NCBI GenBank assembly: GCA_041394885.1
Contig: JAWKHI010000013.1
Coordinates: 1 to 64,000 of the forward strand
Direction of reading: 5' to 3'
Origin: DSOI01 sp041394885
GTDB taxonomy: Bacteria; Acidobacteriota; Terriglobia; Bryobacterales; Bryobacteraceae
Length of the DNA stretch: 64,000 nucleotides
The position numbers and the translations under genes are program-made. The notes beneath the pieces were generated by a model. The model did not search any database, was not told the origin of the DNA, and worked only from the letters and a program-made list of their open reading frames with translations. Below are positions 41,773 to 50,185 of this stretch, piece by piece. Every line of letters starts with the position of its first letter. The stretch's first letter is position 1.

Positions 41773-43386
41773 ATGCGCAACAGACTGGGCAGGTTTGCCC
41801 TTTCCTGCGCCGGCATCGTATTTGCCGGGCACATGTCGGAAGGAATCGTCGAAGCGGGGAAGCCGTTCCGGAGCGGGCCGGAGGCGGTGCGATGGAGGGA
41901 TGGGCGGGTTCGGCTGGAGATCAGCCGGACGGTGCATACCGGCACTGAGACGGGAGTGCCGGACTCGGAGAGCGTGGCGGCGGTGCATCGCGCGATCGCG
42001 GACGCGATGATGGCGTGGGGCGAGACGGGGCTGGCGGCGGTGGAGGTAGAGGTCGGGTATACGTGGGAGACGGCGGTATCGTCGGGGGTGAATTTGGTCA
42101 CCTTCACGGACCCGGCGCCGTTCGATGACGGAGTGTGTGACCGGAACCTGTTCGTCTCTTGCACGATCCTCCGTTTTGACGAATTGACGGGGGAGATCCT
42201 GGGGGCGAGCGTGGCGTTCAACCCATACAAGCGTCACTCGGCAAGCGGGATGGCGGGCACCCACGATCTCGGTCTGGTGATGCTGCATGAGATGGGCCAT
42301 GTGCTGGGGCTGGATCATAGCGCGGTGCTCGATTCGGTGATGACGCCGGAGGTGGAGTTGGATCCGTCGGCGTCGCCGCGGGCTAGTTTTCCGCTGCGGC
42401 GGTTGGCATCGGATGACCGGCTGACATTGGCGGCGCTGTATCCCAGCGAGCCGATGGCGGTGATTCGCGGACGGGTACTGCGCGGGGGAGAGCCGGTGGC
42501 GGGGGCACACGTGCTGGCGATTGACCGGCGGGGGCATCCGGCGATGGGCGTGATCACGCCGGCGGGAGGCGATTATGAACTAGGCTTGCCGGCGGGCGAG
42601 TACAAGTTGGCGGTGGAGCCGCTGGACGGACCTGTGGGGCAAGGACAGTTCTACACGATAGGATCGGCGGCGGCTTCCTTCCCGACGCTGTTTTGGTCTG
42701 TGGATGGGGGCCGGGCGGCATCGGAGGAGTGGATCGCGGCGGAGGTGGAGGCGCCTCGGACCGGGATCGATTTCTTCGTGGCGGGGAGCGCGGTGGCCAA
42801 TGTGAGTACGGTGGGCCTGATCGAAAACGGGGCGTATTGGGGGGCATCGCGGACACAGTTGGCCCAGGGGGCGAACTACACCCTTGGGGTGACGCGGAAT
42901 CCGGAAGACGGCGCCGCCTCGATCGCCCTGTTGGGCGAGGGATGGAAGCTGGAAGGGACAGCAACCAGCCCAGCGAGCGCGCCGCAACTGCTGCGGCAGA
43001 AACTGGCACCGGGGGTCGAGCCCGGATCGTATGTACTGGCGTACCAGCGTCCGGAGGGAGTGTCCCTGCTGGCGGGCGGGGTGACGGTGGTACCGCAGCC
43101 GGTGATCGAATCGGCGGTGGTGGCCGAAGGCTACATACGTTTGCGAGGCAAAGCGCTGGCATCGCAAACCGCGGTGGCGGCGTGGCGGGAAAACGATGGC
43201 GGCGACGCAGCGCCGGGTCCGCGGCAGTTGGGTGGTACGAGCGTCCGCGCGGGGGAAGTATGGCTACCGCTGCACGCGGTATCGGCGGAGGAGATCACCG
43301 CCGTGGCTCCGCCTGACGGAATCTCGGAGGTGACGGTGGTGACTGGAACCGGGGTGGAAGCCTCGGTGACGGTGACACGGCGGTAG
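41773..43386 (+). CDS. secreted matrixin-like metalloprotease
   Basis: 537 residues. The start at 41773 is supported by GAGGGGG just upstream; the open frame reaches further 5', but as an out-of-frame shadow of the PPC gene. The zinc site HEMGHVLGLDH (H172-E173-x2-H176-x5-H182) and the Met-turn M190 (SVMTPEV) define a metzincin of the matrixin type. The catalytic domain is about 40-210, followed by two to three Ig-like or Cna-B-like domains (IRGRVLRGGEPVAGAHVLAID; GGDYELGLPAGEYKLAVEPL) and a C-terminal beta-rich tail. No clear propeptide Cys switch was found. It is likely secreted or surface-exposed. Confidence 0.85.
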   Translation: MRNRLGRFALSCAGIVFAGHMSEGIVEAGKPFRSGPEAVRWRDGRVRLEISRTVHTGTETGVPDSESVAAVHRAIADAMMAWGETGLAAVEVEVGYTWETAVSSGVNLVTFTDPAPFDDGVCDRNLFVSCTILRFDELTGEILGASVAFNPYKRHSASGMAGTHDLGLVMLHEMGHVLGLDHSAVLDSVMTPEVELDPSASPRASFPLRRLASDDRLTLAALYPSEPMAVIRGRVLRGGEPVAGAHVLAIDRRGHPAMGVITPAGGDYELGLPAGEYKLAVEPLDGPVGQGQFYTIGSAAASFPTLFWSVDGGRAASEEWIAAEVEAPRTGIDFFVAGSAVANVSTVGLIENGAYWGASRTQLAQGANYTLGVTRNPEDGAASIALLGEGWKLEGTATSPASAPQLLRQKLAPGVEPGSYVLAYQRPEGVSLLAGGVTVVPQPVIESAVVAEGYIRLRGKALASQTAVAAWRENDGGDAAPGPRQLGGTSVRAGEVWLPLHAVSAEEITAVAPPDGISEVTVVTGTGVEASVTVTRR

Positions 43387-43412
43387 CAGACTACCAGAGC
43401 ATCGCAGGCCCC

Positions 43413-43418
43413 TACAAT
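43413..43418 (+). promoter_or_regulatory. -10 box (TACAAT), predicted leaderless promoter
   Basis: TACAAT ends 6 bases before the TTG at 43425. No Shine-Dalgarno is visible, and no ATG lies in frame nearby. Confidence 0.45.
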
Positions 43419-43424
43419 GGAAGC

Positions 43425-45539
43425 TTGCCTGGATTGCCCGCTATCGTCGCCGGGGCGATGCTTCCCCTGTTGGCTGCATTCTCGATCGGGCGCCGCTGCG
43501 TGCCCGGCGACGCGGTGGTGCAGTTGGCGATCGGCGCGGCGATCCTTTCCTACGGCTGTTTCCTGATTCTGGCCACTGGCGTTTCCTGGCTTTCGGCGCC
43601 GGTGTGCGCGGCGTGTCTGCTGCTGTGGCGCCGAACGCCGTTGCGATGGCCGCATCCGACCTATTTGGTCTGCGTGCCGGTGGGTCTCTACTATCTGATT
43701 CACGCGCTAGCGCCGGAAATCCAGGCCGATGCGATCGGGTACCATCTGGGGCTGGTATCGGGCTGGCTTCGGAAAGGCGACTTTCTGGCGCAGACGGGCC
43801 ATTACGATCTGATGCCGCATGGCCTCGAGATGCTGTTCACGCCGGCGTTCGCGATCGGCGGACATTCGGCGGCGAAACTGGTCCATTTCGCTTTCCTGGT
43901 TGCGACGATCCCGATGTTCGCCTCCCTCGGCGGAGCGTTGGGATTGGATCGAAGCGTCACATTGCCGGCTTCGTTGATTTACGTGGCCGCGCCGGTGGTG
44001 GGTGCGAGCGGGACGTGCGCGTACGTGGATGCAGCGCTGGGATTTTTTTCCCTGGCAGCGTTTCGGTTGTCGCTCGAGGACGACGACAAACTGACCGGGA
44101 TCGCCGCCGGCTTCTGTTACGCCATCAAAATGACGGGCGGCGCGATGCTGCTGTACCTGGCGGTGCGGCGAAAATGGAAAGCCGCGTTGGTTGGGGGCGC
44201 AGTGGCGCTGCCGTGGATGGCGCGGGCGTGGTGGCTGAGCGGCAATCCGTTCGCGCCGATTCTGAACGGAGTTTTCCCGAACCCGTACCTGCACATAGCC
44301 ACCGAGCGGGGTCTGCATGAGCATATCGGTTCGTATGGCGTGGCTGCGTCATCGCTGTGGCACGAGTGGACGATCGGGGGCGGAAGCACGCAGGGGCTCA
44401 CCGGGCCGGCGTTCCTGCTGCTGCCGTTGGGTCTTCTGGCGATGCGCCATCCGGCGGCGAAGAAACTCGCCCTGGCCGGCGCGATCGCGGCCCTGCCGGT
44501 GGGGTTCAACGTGGGGACGCGATTTCTGATTCCCGCGATGGCATTCGGCGCGATCCTGATCACGATTGCCGCACTGGCGACGATCGGGCGGGCGTGGGGC
44601 GGGCGTCTGGCCTGGGCGGTCGCACTGTTTCAGGTGGCGGCGTGCGCGCCGGGTGTGTTGGGCCAATGGAGCGATCCGGCGGCCTGGCGGCTCCATGGGT
44701 TCCCGTGGCAGGCGGCATTGCGGATCGAGGATGAGGCGGTGTACCTGCGCCATGCGACGGAGGCGTTCGCGGTGGCGGAGATGATCGAATCTCACACCAA
44801 GCCGGGTGACAAAGTGCTGGACGTGGCGGATTTGGGGCGCGCGTACCTGGATCGAGAGGCGGAGCCGCACTGGCAATATGCCGGAGCGGAACGGGCCGCG
44901 GACGCGTTGCACATGGCGGCGCACGTTACATCGCGAAGCGCCTATCGGGCGAGCGCATCGTGGAGCGCGCGGGCATACGGCGGGATCCGGATCGAGCAAA
45001 CCACCGATGGCCCGGAACCATGGAGCTTTCAGGAGATCGAACTGCGGCGGGCCGGCCAAGCGGTGTTTCCGAGCGGGTCCTGGAACCTTACCGCGTCGAC
45101 CAATCCTTGGGAACTGCCGCTGGCCTTCGACCGGAATCCGGCGTCGCGATGGCAGACTTGGGAGCCACGCCGGCCGGGTATGTGGATCCAGATGGACTTC
45201 CCCGCCCCCGTGGAACTGGATGGCATTTCAATCCTGGCGCCGATGGGGGAAAACGGTGCACGATACCGAGTCCGCGGATTGGCGGGCCGAGAGTGGGTGA
45301 CGCTGTCGGATTCGCAGGAACGGAGGCCATGGGGCGCCATCAGTTTGCGCGGGAATGCGGGCCGATTTCTGCACCGGGAGGGATTCACGCACGTGGCGAT
45401 CCGGACCCACGGCGATGGGTTCGGCAAGGTGGGCCGCGACATGGAACTGCGCCCGGCGGACTGGGGAATGCGGCTTGTGGGTAATCGCAACGGCGTTTAC
45501 GTTTATTCACACAGCATAGCCACAACCCAAGACCGGTAG
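43425..45539 (+). CDS. large membrane protein with C-terminal discoidin-like domain
   Basis: 704 residues (TTG start chosen by the TACAAT box). Residues 1-420 contain about ten hydrophobic segments with a conserved-looking early loop (HALAPEIQADAIGYHLGLVSGWLRKGDFL, then HYDLMPHGLEMLFTPAFAIGGH). The acidic D-A-I-G-Y-H loop between the first helices resembles GT-C membrane glycosyltransferases, where an Asp after helix 1 is catalytic. Residues about 550-690 look like an F5/8 type C (discoidin) domain: AFDRNPASRWQTWEPRRPGMWIQMDFPAPVELDGISIL. The combination suggests a membrane sugar transferase or sensor with a carbohydrate-binding module. The substrate is unknown. Confidence 0.75.
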   Translation: MPGLPAIVAGAMLPLLAAFSIGRRCVPGDAVVQLAIGAAILSYGCFLILATGVSWLSAPVCAACLLLWRRTPLRWPHPTYLVCVPVGLYYLIHALAPEIQADAIGYHLGLVSGWLRKGDFLAQTGHYDLMPHGLEMLFTPAFAIGGHSAAKLVHFAFLVATIPMFASLGGALGLDRSVTLPASLIYVAAPVVGASGTCAYVDAALGFFSLAAFRLSLEDDDKLTGIAAGFCYAIKMTGGAMLLYLAVRRKWKAALVGGAVALPWMARAWWLSGNPFAPILNGVFPNPYLHIATERGLHEHIGSYGVAASSLWHEWTIGGGSTQGLTGPAFLLLPLGLLAMRHPAAKKLALAGAIAALPVGFNVGTRFLIPAMAFGAILITIAALATIGRAWGGRLAWAVALFQVAACAPGVLGQWSDPAAWRLHGFPWQAALRIEDEAVYLRHATEAFAVAEMIESHTKPGDKVLDVADLGRAYLDREAEPHWQYAGAERAADALHMAAHVTSRSAYRASASWSARAYGGIRIEQTTDGPEPWSFQEIELRRAGQAVFPSGSWNLTASTNPWELPLAFDRNPASRWQTWEPRRPGMWIQMDFPAPVELDGISILAPMGENGARYRVRGLAGREWVTLSDSQERRPWGAISLRGNAGRFLHREGFTHVAIRTHGDGFGKVGRDMELRPADWGMRLVGNRNGVYVYSHSIATTQDR

Positions 45540-45557
45540 GGGTGTTTGACTCACTAT

Positions 45558-48500
45558 ATGCGCTCCAGAAGGTCTTCATTCGTAGGCCGTTTCGCTGTGT
45601 ATCTGTTGCCGGCAATCCTGCTGTCGCAAAACCCCGTCATCAACCCGCGCGGTGTACTGAATCCGGTGACGATGGAGCCGGCGCCGAGCCGTGTGACACG
45701 CGGGGGCCCGATTCTGATCACGGGGATCAACTTGGGACCGGTGGAGGAGGTAAAGGCGACCGGGAGTCCGCTGCCGACGCAGCTTGCCGAGCCCGCGGTG
45801 CAGGTATTGATCAACAACCGGAGGGCGCCGTTGTTCTCGGTGGGGCCGACGCGGATTCTGGCGCAGGTGCCTTGGGAGATCCAGGCGGGGGGAGGGCAAG
45901 GAATTCTGGCGCGCGTGGTGGTGCGGCGTGGCGAGGTCGAGAGCCAGCCGGCGACGGTGCGCATCGTGAACAGCCTGCCAGGAATCCGGACGTCGAACAA
46001 CCAAGGTTGGGGACCGGCGGGCCGGGTGGAGGGCGGCGTGCTCCAACTGTCTCTAACGGGGTTGGGGCAGACCGATCCAGCGGGCAAGACGGGCGAGGTG
46101 GCCGAGGGTGAAGCGAAGCCGGTTGCTCCCGTGCGGGCCTATATCGGGGGCTTCGCGGCCAAGGTCGAGGCAACGCTGTCGACGGCGACAGTGGGGGACT
46201 ACACCGCGAGAATCGAAATGCCGGCGGACGCCAAACCGGGCGATATCGTATCGGTGATCGCGGCCAACGCGGCGAGCAATCGCGCGCTGGTGGGCAACTT
46301 CGAGGGCGGCATGGTGCAATATGCCCGGCTGCCAGCGGGCGCCAATGGCATCAGCGTGCTGCGTGCGGCCGATTTACGCGGGAATTTTCTGGTGGCGCAC
46401 GGACCCCGGGGTGACGATGGGTGCTATCCGTCGTGGCTGTTCGACCTGGGACGAGGCGTTTCTTCGAAGATTGAGCCGTGCCTGATCGCGGCCAACGCCA
46501 ACGCGGCGACGCCGGTGGGGATCGCGGCCGAGAGCGCGGCGCTGACGGCGCTGGTTGGTCCGGCGGTGGGGGACGCGGCAAGTGGAGTGTCGAGCAAGAT
46601 CGCGATTTTCCGGCCGGATAGAGCGGACCCGATGTTGGTGGAACTGCCGGCGCCGGTGTCTAACGTCAACGGCGCGGCAAACGGGACTATCACCGCGATC
46701 CAGCCAGGTGAAACGCCACGGGTCTATTCCGTGAACCCTGACACCGGTGAAGTGACCGAGCCGCAGTTGGGCGGAGCGGGGGGAGCCGGCGGAGCGGTAG
46801 GTGCAGGCGGTGGCGCGGCCGGAGCGGGCGGCGCCGGTGTGAACCTCAACGTGCTGCTGGGAACTTTCACCATCGACTTGGGCGACGGACTGACGCACCT
46901 GCTTTCGGCGCCCATCAACATCGGCCAGGGCCGATTCGTGGCGGTGGTGGGCAACGAAGCGGAGCGGCCCACCCGAGCGAAGTTGGCGATTCTGAACCAG
47001 GCGCTGGAGGTGACCGATACGCGCGCCTGGCCGGACGGGTGGACGGCGCTGGTCGCGCTGCCCAACGCGGCCCCTGGCGGAAATGCACCGGTGAATCCGG
47101 CGGCGCGATTCCGGGCCACGCAGTTGTACGACGCCGCCACCCAGACACTTTTCGTCCTGAGCCGCAAGGCGGATGGTTCGGCGCATTCGTGGTTGGCGTT
47201 TGCCGGCGCGGAGTTGGAACCGTCGGCCGTGGAGTTCCCGGCGGGAACGTTCGCGGCGACGTGCCGGCCGCAGAACCTGCAATTGTTCAACCTGGAATTG
47301 TCGCGGCGGGTGGCGTTGTTCAGTGCGGACCGTGAGTCCGCCGAAGTAGCCAATCCGTGCCCGGCGAATGGATGGCTGCTGCTCGATCTGGCGACGCGAA
47401 CCTTGTCGGCGGTGTCGCTGCCTGGAGCGGGTTCGGTGAACACCCGTAACAATGCCGGGGATGTGAACGATTTTCTCTACGCGGCGAACAACGATCCGAG
47501 CAACCGGAACATCTCCGATACGTTGTTTGTGCTCGATAGCGCGGCCGGATCGGCGTTCCGGCTGGATCTGCCGCCCGGCGTGAACGGATTCACGGGGATC
47601 CAACCGGTGCCGGAGCTGAGCGGGCTGCTGGCGGTGGCCACCAATCAGGTGGCGGGCGACGCCGGGTTGGTTTTCTTCGACCTGACGAATGAGAAACAGA
47701 CGCTGCTGACGGTGCCGGAAGGCTTCGCGACCGTGGCCGCGGTGGGCGTGTTCCCGACGACGCGAAAGATCGTGGCGCGGGGCACCAAGACGGGCAACAC
47801 TGGGTCCCAATACCTGGTGTATGAGATCGCGACCGGCGAGTTGACGTTGGCGGAGAATCCCGACGGTGTGGCATTCGTCGGTGTGCTGCCTGCTCAGGGT
47901 GGTGGCGCGGCTGGCGGCGGGCAGGGCGGCGGTGGCGTGCCTCCAGGGGGCGGCGGCGTTCCCCCCGGTGGTGGCGGCGTTCCCCCCGGTGGTGGCGGCG
48001 TTCCCCCCGGTGGTGGCGGCGTGCCTCCCGGTGGCGGTGGTGTTCCGCCCGGTGGCGGTGGCGTTCCGGGCGGTGGGGCAGCCGGCGGCGGTGGCGGCGC
48101 CGCGGCGCAAGCGGCCGTTCAAACCGTGAGCACAAAGTCCAACGTCGTAACCTCGATTGCCTATGGAGCCAATCGCCAGCCAGTGGGAGTGATTTCGATC
48201 CGGGTGCCCTCGCCCGTGACTAAAGTCCGCAGGCCGCGCGGCTCGGGATCGCCCGCAGGCGAAGCGCGGGGAGAACAGCGATGCGGGCCATCTCGCTCGA
48301 CAGGCCCCATTCGACACTGTGGGGGCCTGCGGGCGCAAACCTTAGCCGCCCAAGGGTTGCGGCGGCACGGGGCCTGCGCGACTCTAGACACTGCTAGACT
48401 CAGGTCCGGTCAATCGATGACCGTGGCGTTTACTTCGCGCCCTTGCTGCCGGGACGCAGCGCTTCTCATTCGGACGCCGGGGGCGGCGATTCGAGACGCG

Positions 48501-48821
48501 GCGAGGCACGGTGGTGTTCCCGAGTGTGCACTACCAATTTTCCCTTTGCCGCGCTACCGTATCATTGAGGTCTCGTTCACGCGAGCCCCGCAGTCCCAGC
48601 CAAGGAGCACCCATGCACCGTCGAGCCTTTCTGGCCGCAGCCCCCGCCGTCGCGTTTCAATCGAGCCAGACCACCACGGCCGCCGCGATGATCGGCGTCG
48701 GCAATCGCGGCGCCTACGTCATGAAGAGCGTCCTCGAACAGCCCGGCGTCAAAGTGGCCGCCTTGTGCGACCTCAAGCCGGACCGGCTCGACAAAGCCGC
48801 CTCGGCAGCCGCGCGCGATAA
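45558..48821 (+). CDS. secreted TIGR03437-type protein with Gly-rich repeats; 3' end probably damaged
   Basis: The open frame is 1087 codons, but the plausible protein ends near 48215 (about 885 residues). It starts with a signal peptide (RRSSFVGRFAVYLLPAILLSQ). Residues 30-255 match the TIGR03437 (Solibacter C-terminal) pattern: VLNPVTMEPAPSRVTRGGPILITGINLGP, VLINNRRAPLFSVGPTRILAQVPWEI, YIGGFAAKVEATLSTATVGDYTARI. A beta-propeller-like middle follows, then six VPPGGGG repeats (from 47937), and a last beta segment (TSIAYGANRQPVGVISIRV). Beyond that the frame runs on without a stop through non-coding sequence and 209 bases into the next gene. Stops exist in the two other frames at 48217 and 48221, so a one-base change or loss of the original stop is likely. 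Confidence 0.7.
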   Translation: MRSRRSSFVGRFAVYLLPAILLSQNPVINPRGVLNPVTMEPAPSRVTRGGPILITGINLGPVEEVKATGSPLPTQLAEPAVQVLINNRRAPLFSVGPTRILAQVPWEIQAGGGQGILARVVVRRGEVESQPATVRIVNSLPGIRTSNNQGWGPAGRVEGGVLQLSLTGLGQTDPAGKTGEVAEGEAKPVAPVRAYIGGFAAKVEATLSTATVGDYTARIEMPADAKPGDIVSVIAANAASNRALVGNFEGGMVQYARLPAGANGISVLRAADLRGNFLVAHGPRGDDGCYPSWLFDLGRGVSSKIEPCLIAANANAATPVGIAAESAALTALVGPAVGDAASGVSSKIAIFRPDRADPMLVELPAPVSNVNGAANGTITAIQPGETPRVYSVNPDTGEVTEPQLGGAGGAGGAVGAGGGAAGAGGAGVNLNVLLGTFTIDLGDGLTHLLSAPINIGQGRFVAVVGNEAERPTRAKLAILNQALEVTDTRAWPDGWTALVALPNAAPGGNAPVNPAARFRATQLYDAATQTLFVLSRKADGSAHSWLAFAGAELEPSAVEFPAGTFAATCRPQNLQLFNLELSRRVALFSADRESAEVANPCPANGWLLLDLATRTLSAVSLPGAGSVNTRNNAGDVNDFLYAANNDPSNRNISDTLFVLDSAAGSAFRLDLPPGVNGFTGIQPVPELSGLLAVATNQVAGDAGLVFFDLTNEKQTLLTVPEGFATVAAVGVFPTTRKIVARGTKTGNTGSQYLVYEIATGELTLAENPDGVAFVGVLPAQGGGAAGGGQGGGGVPPGGGGVPPGGGGVPPGGGGVPPGGGGVPPGGGGVPPGGGGVPGGGAAGGGGGAAAQAAVQTVSTKSNVVTSIAYGANRQPVGVISIRVPSPVTKVRRPRGSGSPAGEARGEQRCGPSRSTGPIRHCGGLRAQTLAAQGLRRHGACATLDTARLRSGQSMTVAFTSRPCCRDAALLIRTPGAAIRDAARHGGVPECALPIFPLPRYRIIEVSFTRAPQSQPRSTHAPSSLSGRSPRRRVSIEPDHHGRRDDRRRQSRRLRHEERPRTARRQSGRLVRPQAGPARQSRLGSRAR
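47937..48062 (+). repeat. six tandem 21-bp units encoding VPPGGGG
   Basis: Units start at 47937, 47958, 47979, 48000, 48021 and 48042, followed by a shortened VPGGG at 48063. Units 2-4 are identical; units 1, 5 and 6 differ at synonymous sites. This indicates recent expansion of the middle units, and length variation between strains is expected. Confidence 0.9.
48216..48612. other. non-coding junction with nested inverted repeats
   Basis: No gene is supported here even though one frame is open throughout. The first 160 bp hold nested complementary arms (see the repeat entry); the remainder includes a direct CTAGAC-CTAGAC pair near 48384-48399 and the imperfect palindrome GGTCAATCGATGACC near 48407. 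A Shine-Dalgarno for the next gene is at 48602-48606. G-over-C excess on the plus strand, marked upstream of here, fades after it. Confidence 0.6.
48228..48378. repeat. nested inverted repeats (candidate structured RNA or cruciform element)
   Basis: Outer arms: CGCAGGCC (48228-48235) and GGCCTGCG (48371-48378). Second arms: CGCCCGCAGGC (48250-48260) and its exact complement GCCTGCGGGCG (48325-48335). Inside, GGGCC and GGCCC (about 48284-48308) can pair, and AACCTT (48338-48343) pairs with AAGGGTT (48352-48358). Together these fold as a closed stem with internal hairpins. Confidence 0.55.
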
Positions 48822-49707
48822 TCCCAAAACCTACACCGATTGGAGAAAGCTGCTCGCCGACCCATCCATCGACGCCGTCCACGTTTCCACGCCGTGCGAC
48901 CTCCACGTCGAGATGGCCATCGCCGCCCTCAACGCGGGCAAGCACGTCTACTGCGAGAAACCGGCCGGCATCACGCCGGAATCCATCGCCCGCCTGGTCA
49001 AGGTCGCGCGCGCTTCCGACCGCGTCTTCCAGATCGGCCAGCAGTTGCGGTCGCACACCCGGCTCCAGAAAACCATCGGTCAGATCCATCAGGGTCTCGT
49101 CGGTGAGGTGGTCATGATCAAGGCCCAGCGCCACTCGAGCGACGATCTCGCCCACGACGGCCCTTCCGCGGACTGGTTTTTCGATGCGAAAAGATCCGGC
49201 GACGTCATTGTTGAAATGTCGGTGCACAATCTCGACGTGTGTAATTGGGTGGCGAACTCCCGACCAGCCCGCGCGGCCGGTTTCGGTGGTGCGCTGGTTT
49301 GGCCCAATGACCCTCCCGGCCGCACCAACATGGACGGCTACACCCTGTCCTACGAATACGACAACGGCGTCAAGCTGAACTTCTCTCAGGTCTTCTTCCA
49401 CGCCCGCGGCATGCCTGGCAGCGGACAGTATTGGTACGTGTACGGAACCAAGGGGTCTGTGGACCTCGATCAGTCGATGTTCTATCCGCGCGAAAAGGGG
49501 GCGCAGCCGCAACAGATCGCGGCGCCGACGGAAGAGAAGCTCGACCTCCAGCACGTCACCGCGTTTTATAACGCCATCCGTAAAGGCACGCCGGTGGCCG
49601 CGAGCATCGAGGTCGGGGCGGTCGGCGCCATGACCGCCGTGCTCGGACGCGAAGCCATCTACCGGAAGGCGATGCTCTCCTGGAAGGATTTGGGCGCGGC
49701 CATCTGA
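48613..49707 (+). CDS. Gfo/Idh/MocA family oxidoreductase, Tat-exported type
   Basis: 364 residues. The start is set by AAGGAG 5 bases upstream. A Tat-like signal (HRRAFLAAAPAVAF) leads to the Rossmann motif AMIGVGNRGAYV (about 25-36). The family's EKPAGI motif is at about 116-121, and SGDVIVEMSVHNLDVCNW holds the H-N-x-D active-site helix; GALVWPNDPPGRTNMDGYTLSYEY follows. It probably oxidises a sugar derivative with tightly bound NAD(P). It is only distantly related to the Gfo/Idh gene at 21803-22933. Its codons favour C-ending synonyms, unlike genes upstream of 48.2 kb, which favour G-ending ones. Confidence 0.87.
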   Translation: MHRRAFLAAAPAVAFQSSQTTTAAAMIGVGNRGAYVMKSVLEQPGVKVAALCDLKPDRLDKAASAAARDNPKTYTDWRKLLADPSIDAVHVSTPCDLHVEMAIAALNAGKHVYCEKPAGITPESIARLVKVARASDRVFQIGQQLRSHTRLQKTIGQIHQGLVGEVVMIKAQRHSSDDLAHDGPSADWFFDAKRSGDVIVEMSVHNLDVCNWVANSRPARAAGFGGALVWPNDPPGRTNMDGYTLSYEYDNGVKLNFSQVFFHARGMPGSGQYWYVYGTKGSVDLDQSMFYPREKGAQPQQIAAPTEEKLDLQHVTAFYNAIRKGTPVAASIEVGAVGAMTAVLGREAIYRKAMLSWKDLGAAI

Positions 49708-49735
49708 CCGGACCCAGTCTAGCGGAGTCCAGCGG

Positions 49736-50185
49736 CTAGCGGCGGCGCTTCCATTTCGCCAGGTGCAGTTCGCCCGCGAGGTTTTCCATCTCGTGTTCCA
49801 TCGCGGCGCGCCATTGCTCGAACGCTTTCTCGCGGCAGCGTTCGAGCACCTCGCTCCGTTGCCGCGCCTGTCTGAGCAAGGCTGTCTGGGCGTCCATCTG
49901 CCGGGTGAGTTCGGCTTTTTGCGATTCCATGCGCCGATCCAGCCGCCGTACTCGTTCTCGAAATGCCGGCAGGGCCGACAGTGGCGCGACGACGGGGAAC
50001 GATCCGGCCGCGGTCGCGCGCCGGACATCGTCGGCGGCGCGGCCCTCCACGCGGGCCAGTTCGGAGCGCTGTTGCTCGATCTGTCCGATTTCGGCCGCCA
50101 GCCGCAACATCCGTGCCCGCTCCATTTCTTCCTGCAACCGCCGGAACTCGAGTAGCCGCTCCAGGGGGAACTGAAACTTCTTCAC
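49736..50185 (-). CDS. fliJ: flagellar export protein FliJ
   Basis: 149 residues, nearly all one antiparallel coiled coil, with the family start MKKFQFPLERLLEFRRLQEE and many Arg/Glu heptads, ending in a basic KWKRRR. FliJ is the chaperone-escort stalk that sits in the FliI hexamer and links it to FlhA. Identification rests on this start, size and place: it follows fliI with a 4-base overlap and closes the operon. Confidence 0.88.
   Translation of the reverse strand: MKKFQFPLERLLEFRRLQEEMERARMLRLAAEIGQIEQQRSELARVEGRAADDVRRATAAGSFPVVAPLSALPAFRERVRRLDRRMESQKAELTRQMDAQTALLRQARQRSEVLERCREKAFEQWRAAMEHEMENLAGELHLAKWKRRR

Noticed and set aside
48384..48421. CTAGAC direct repeat and GGTCAATCGATGACC palindrome as operator sites
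   Set aside because: Short, single occurrence, no regulator gene nearby.
48200..48620. A dif/XerCD terminus site at the composition break
   Set aside because: No 28-bp sequence with AT-rich centre and the usual half-sites was seen; the region is GC-rich.
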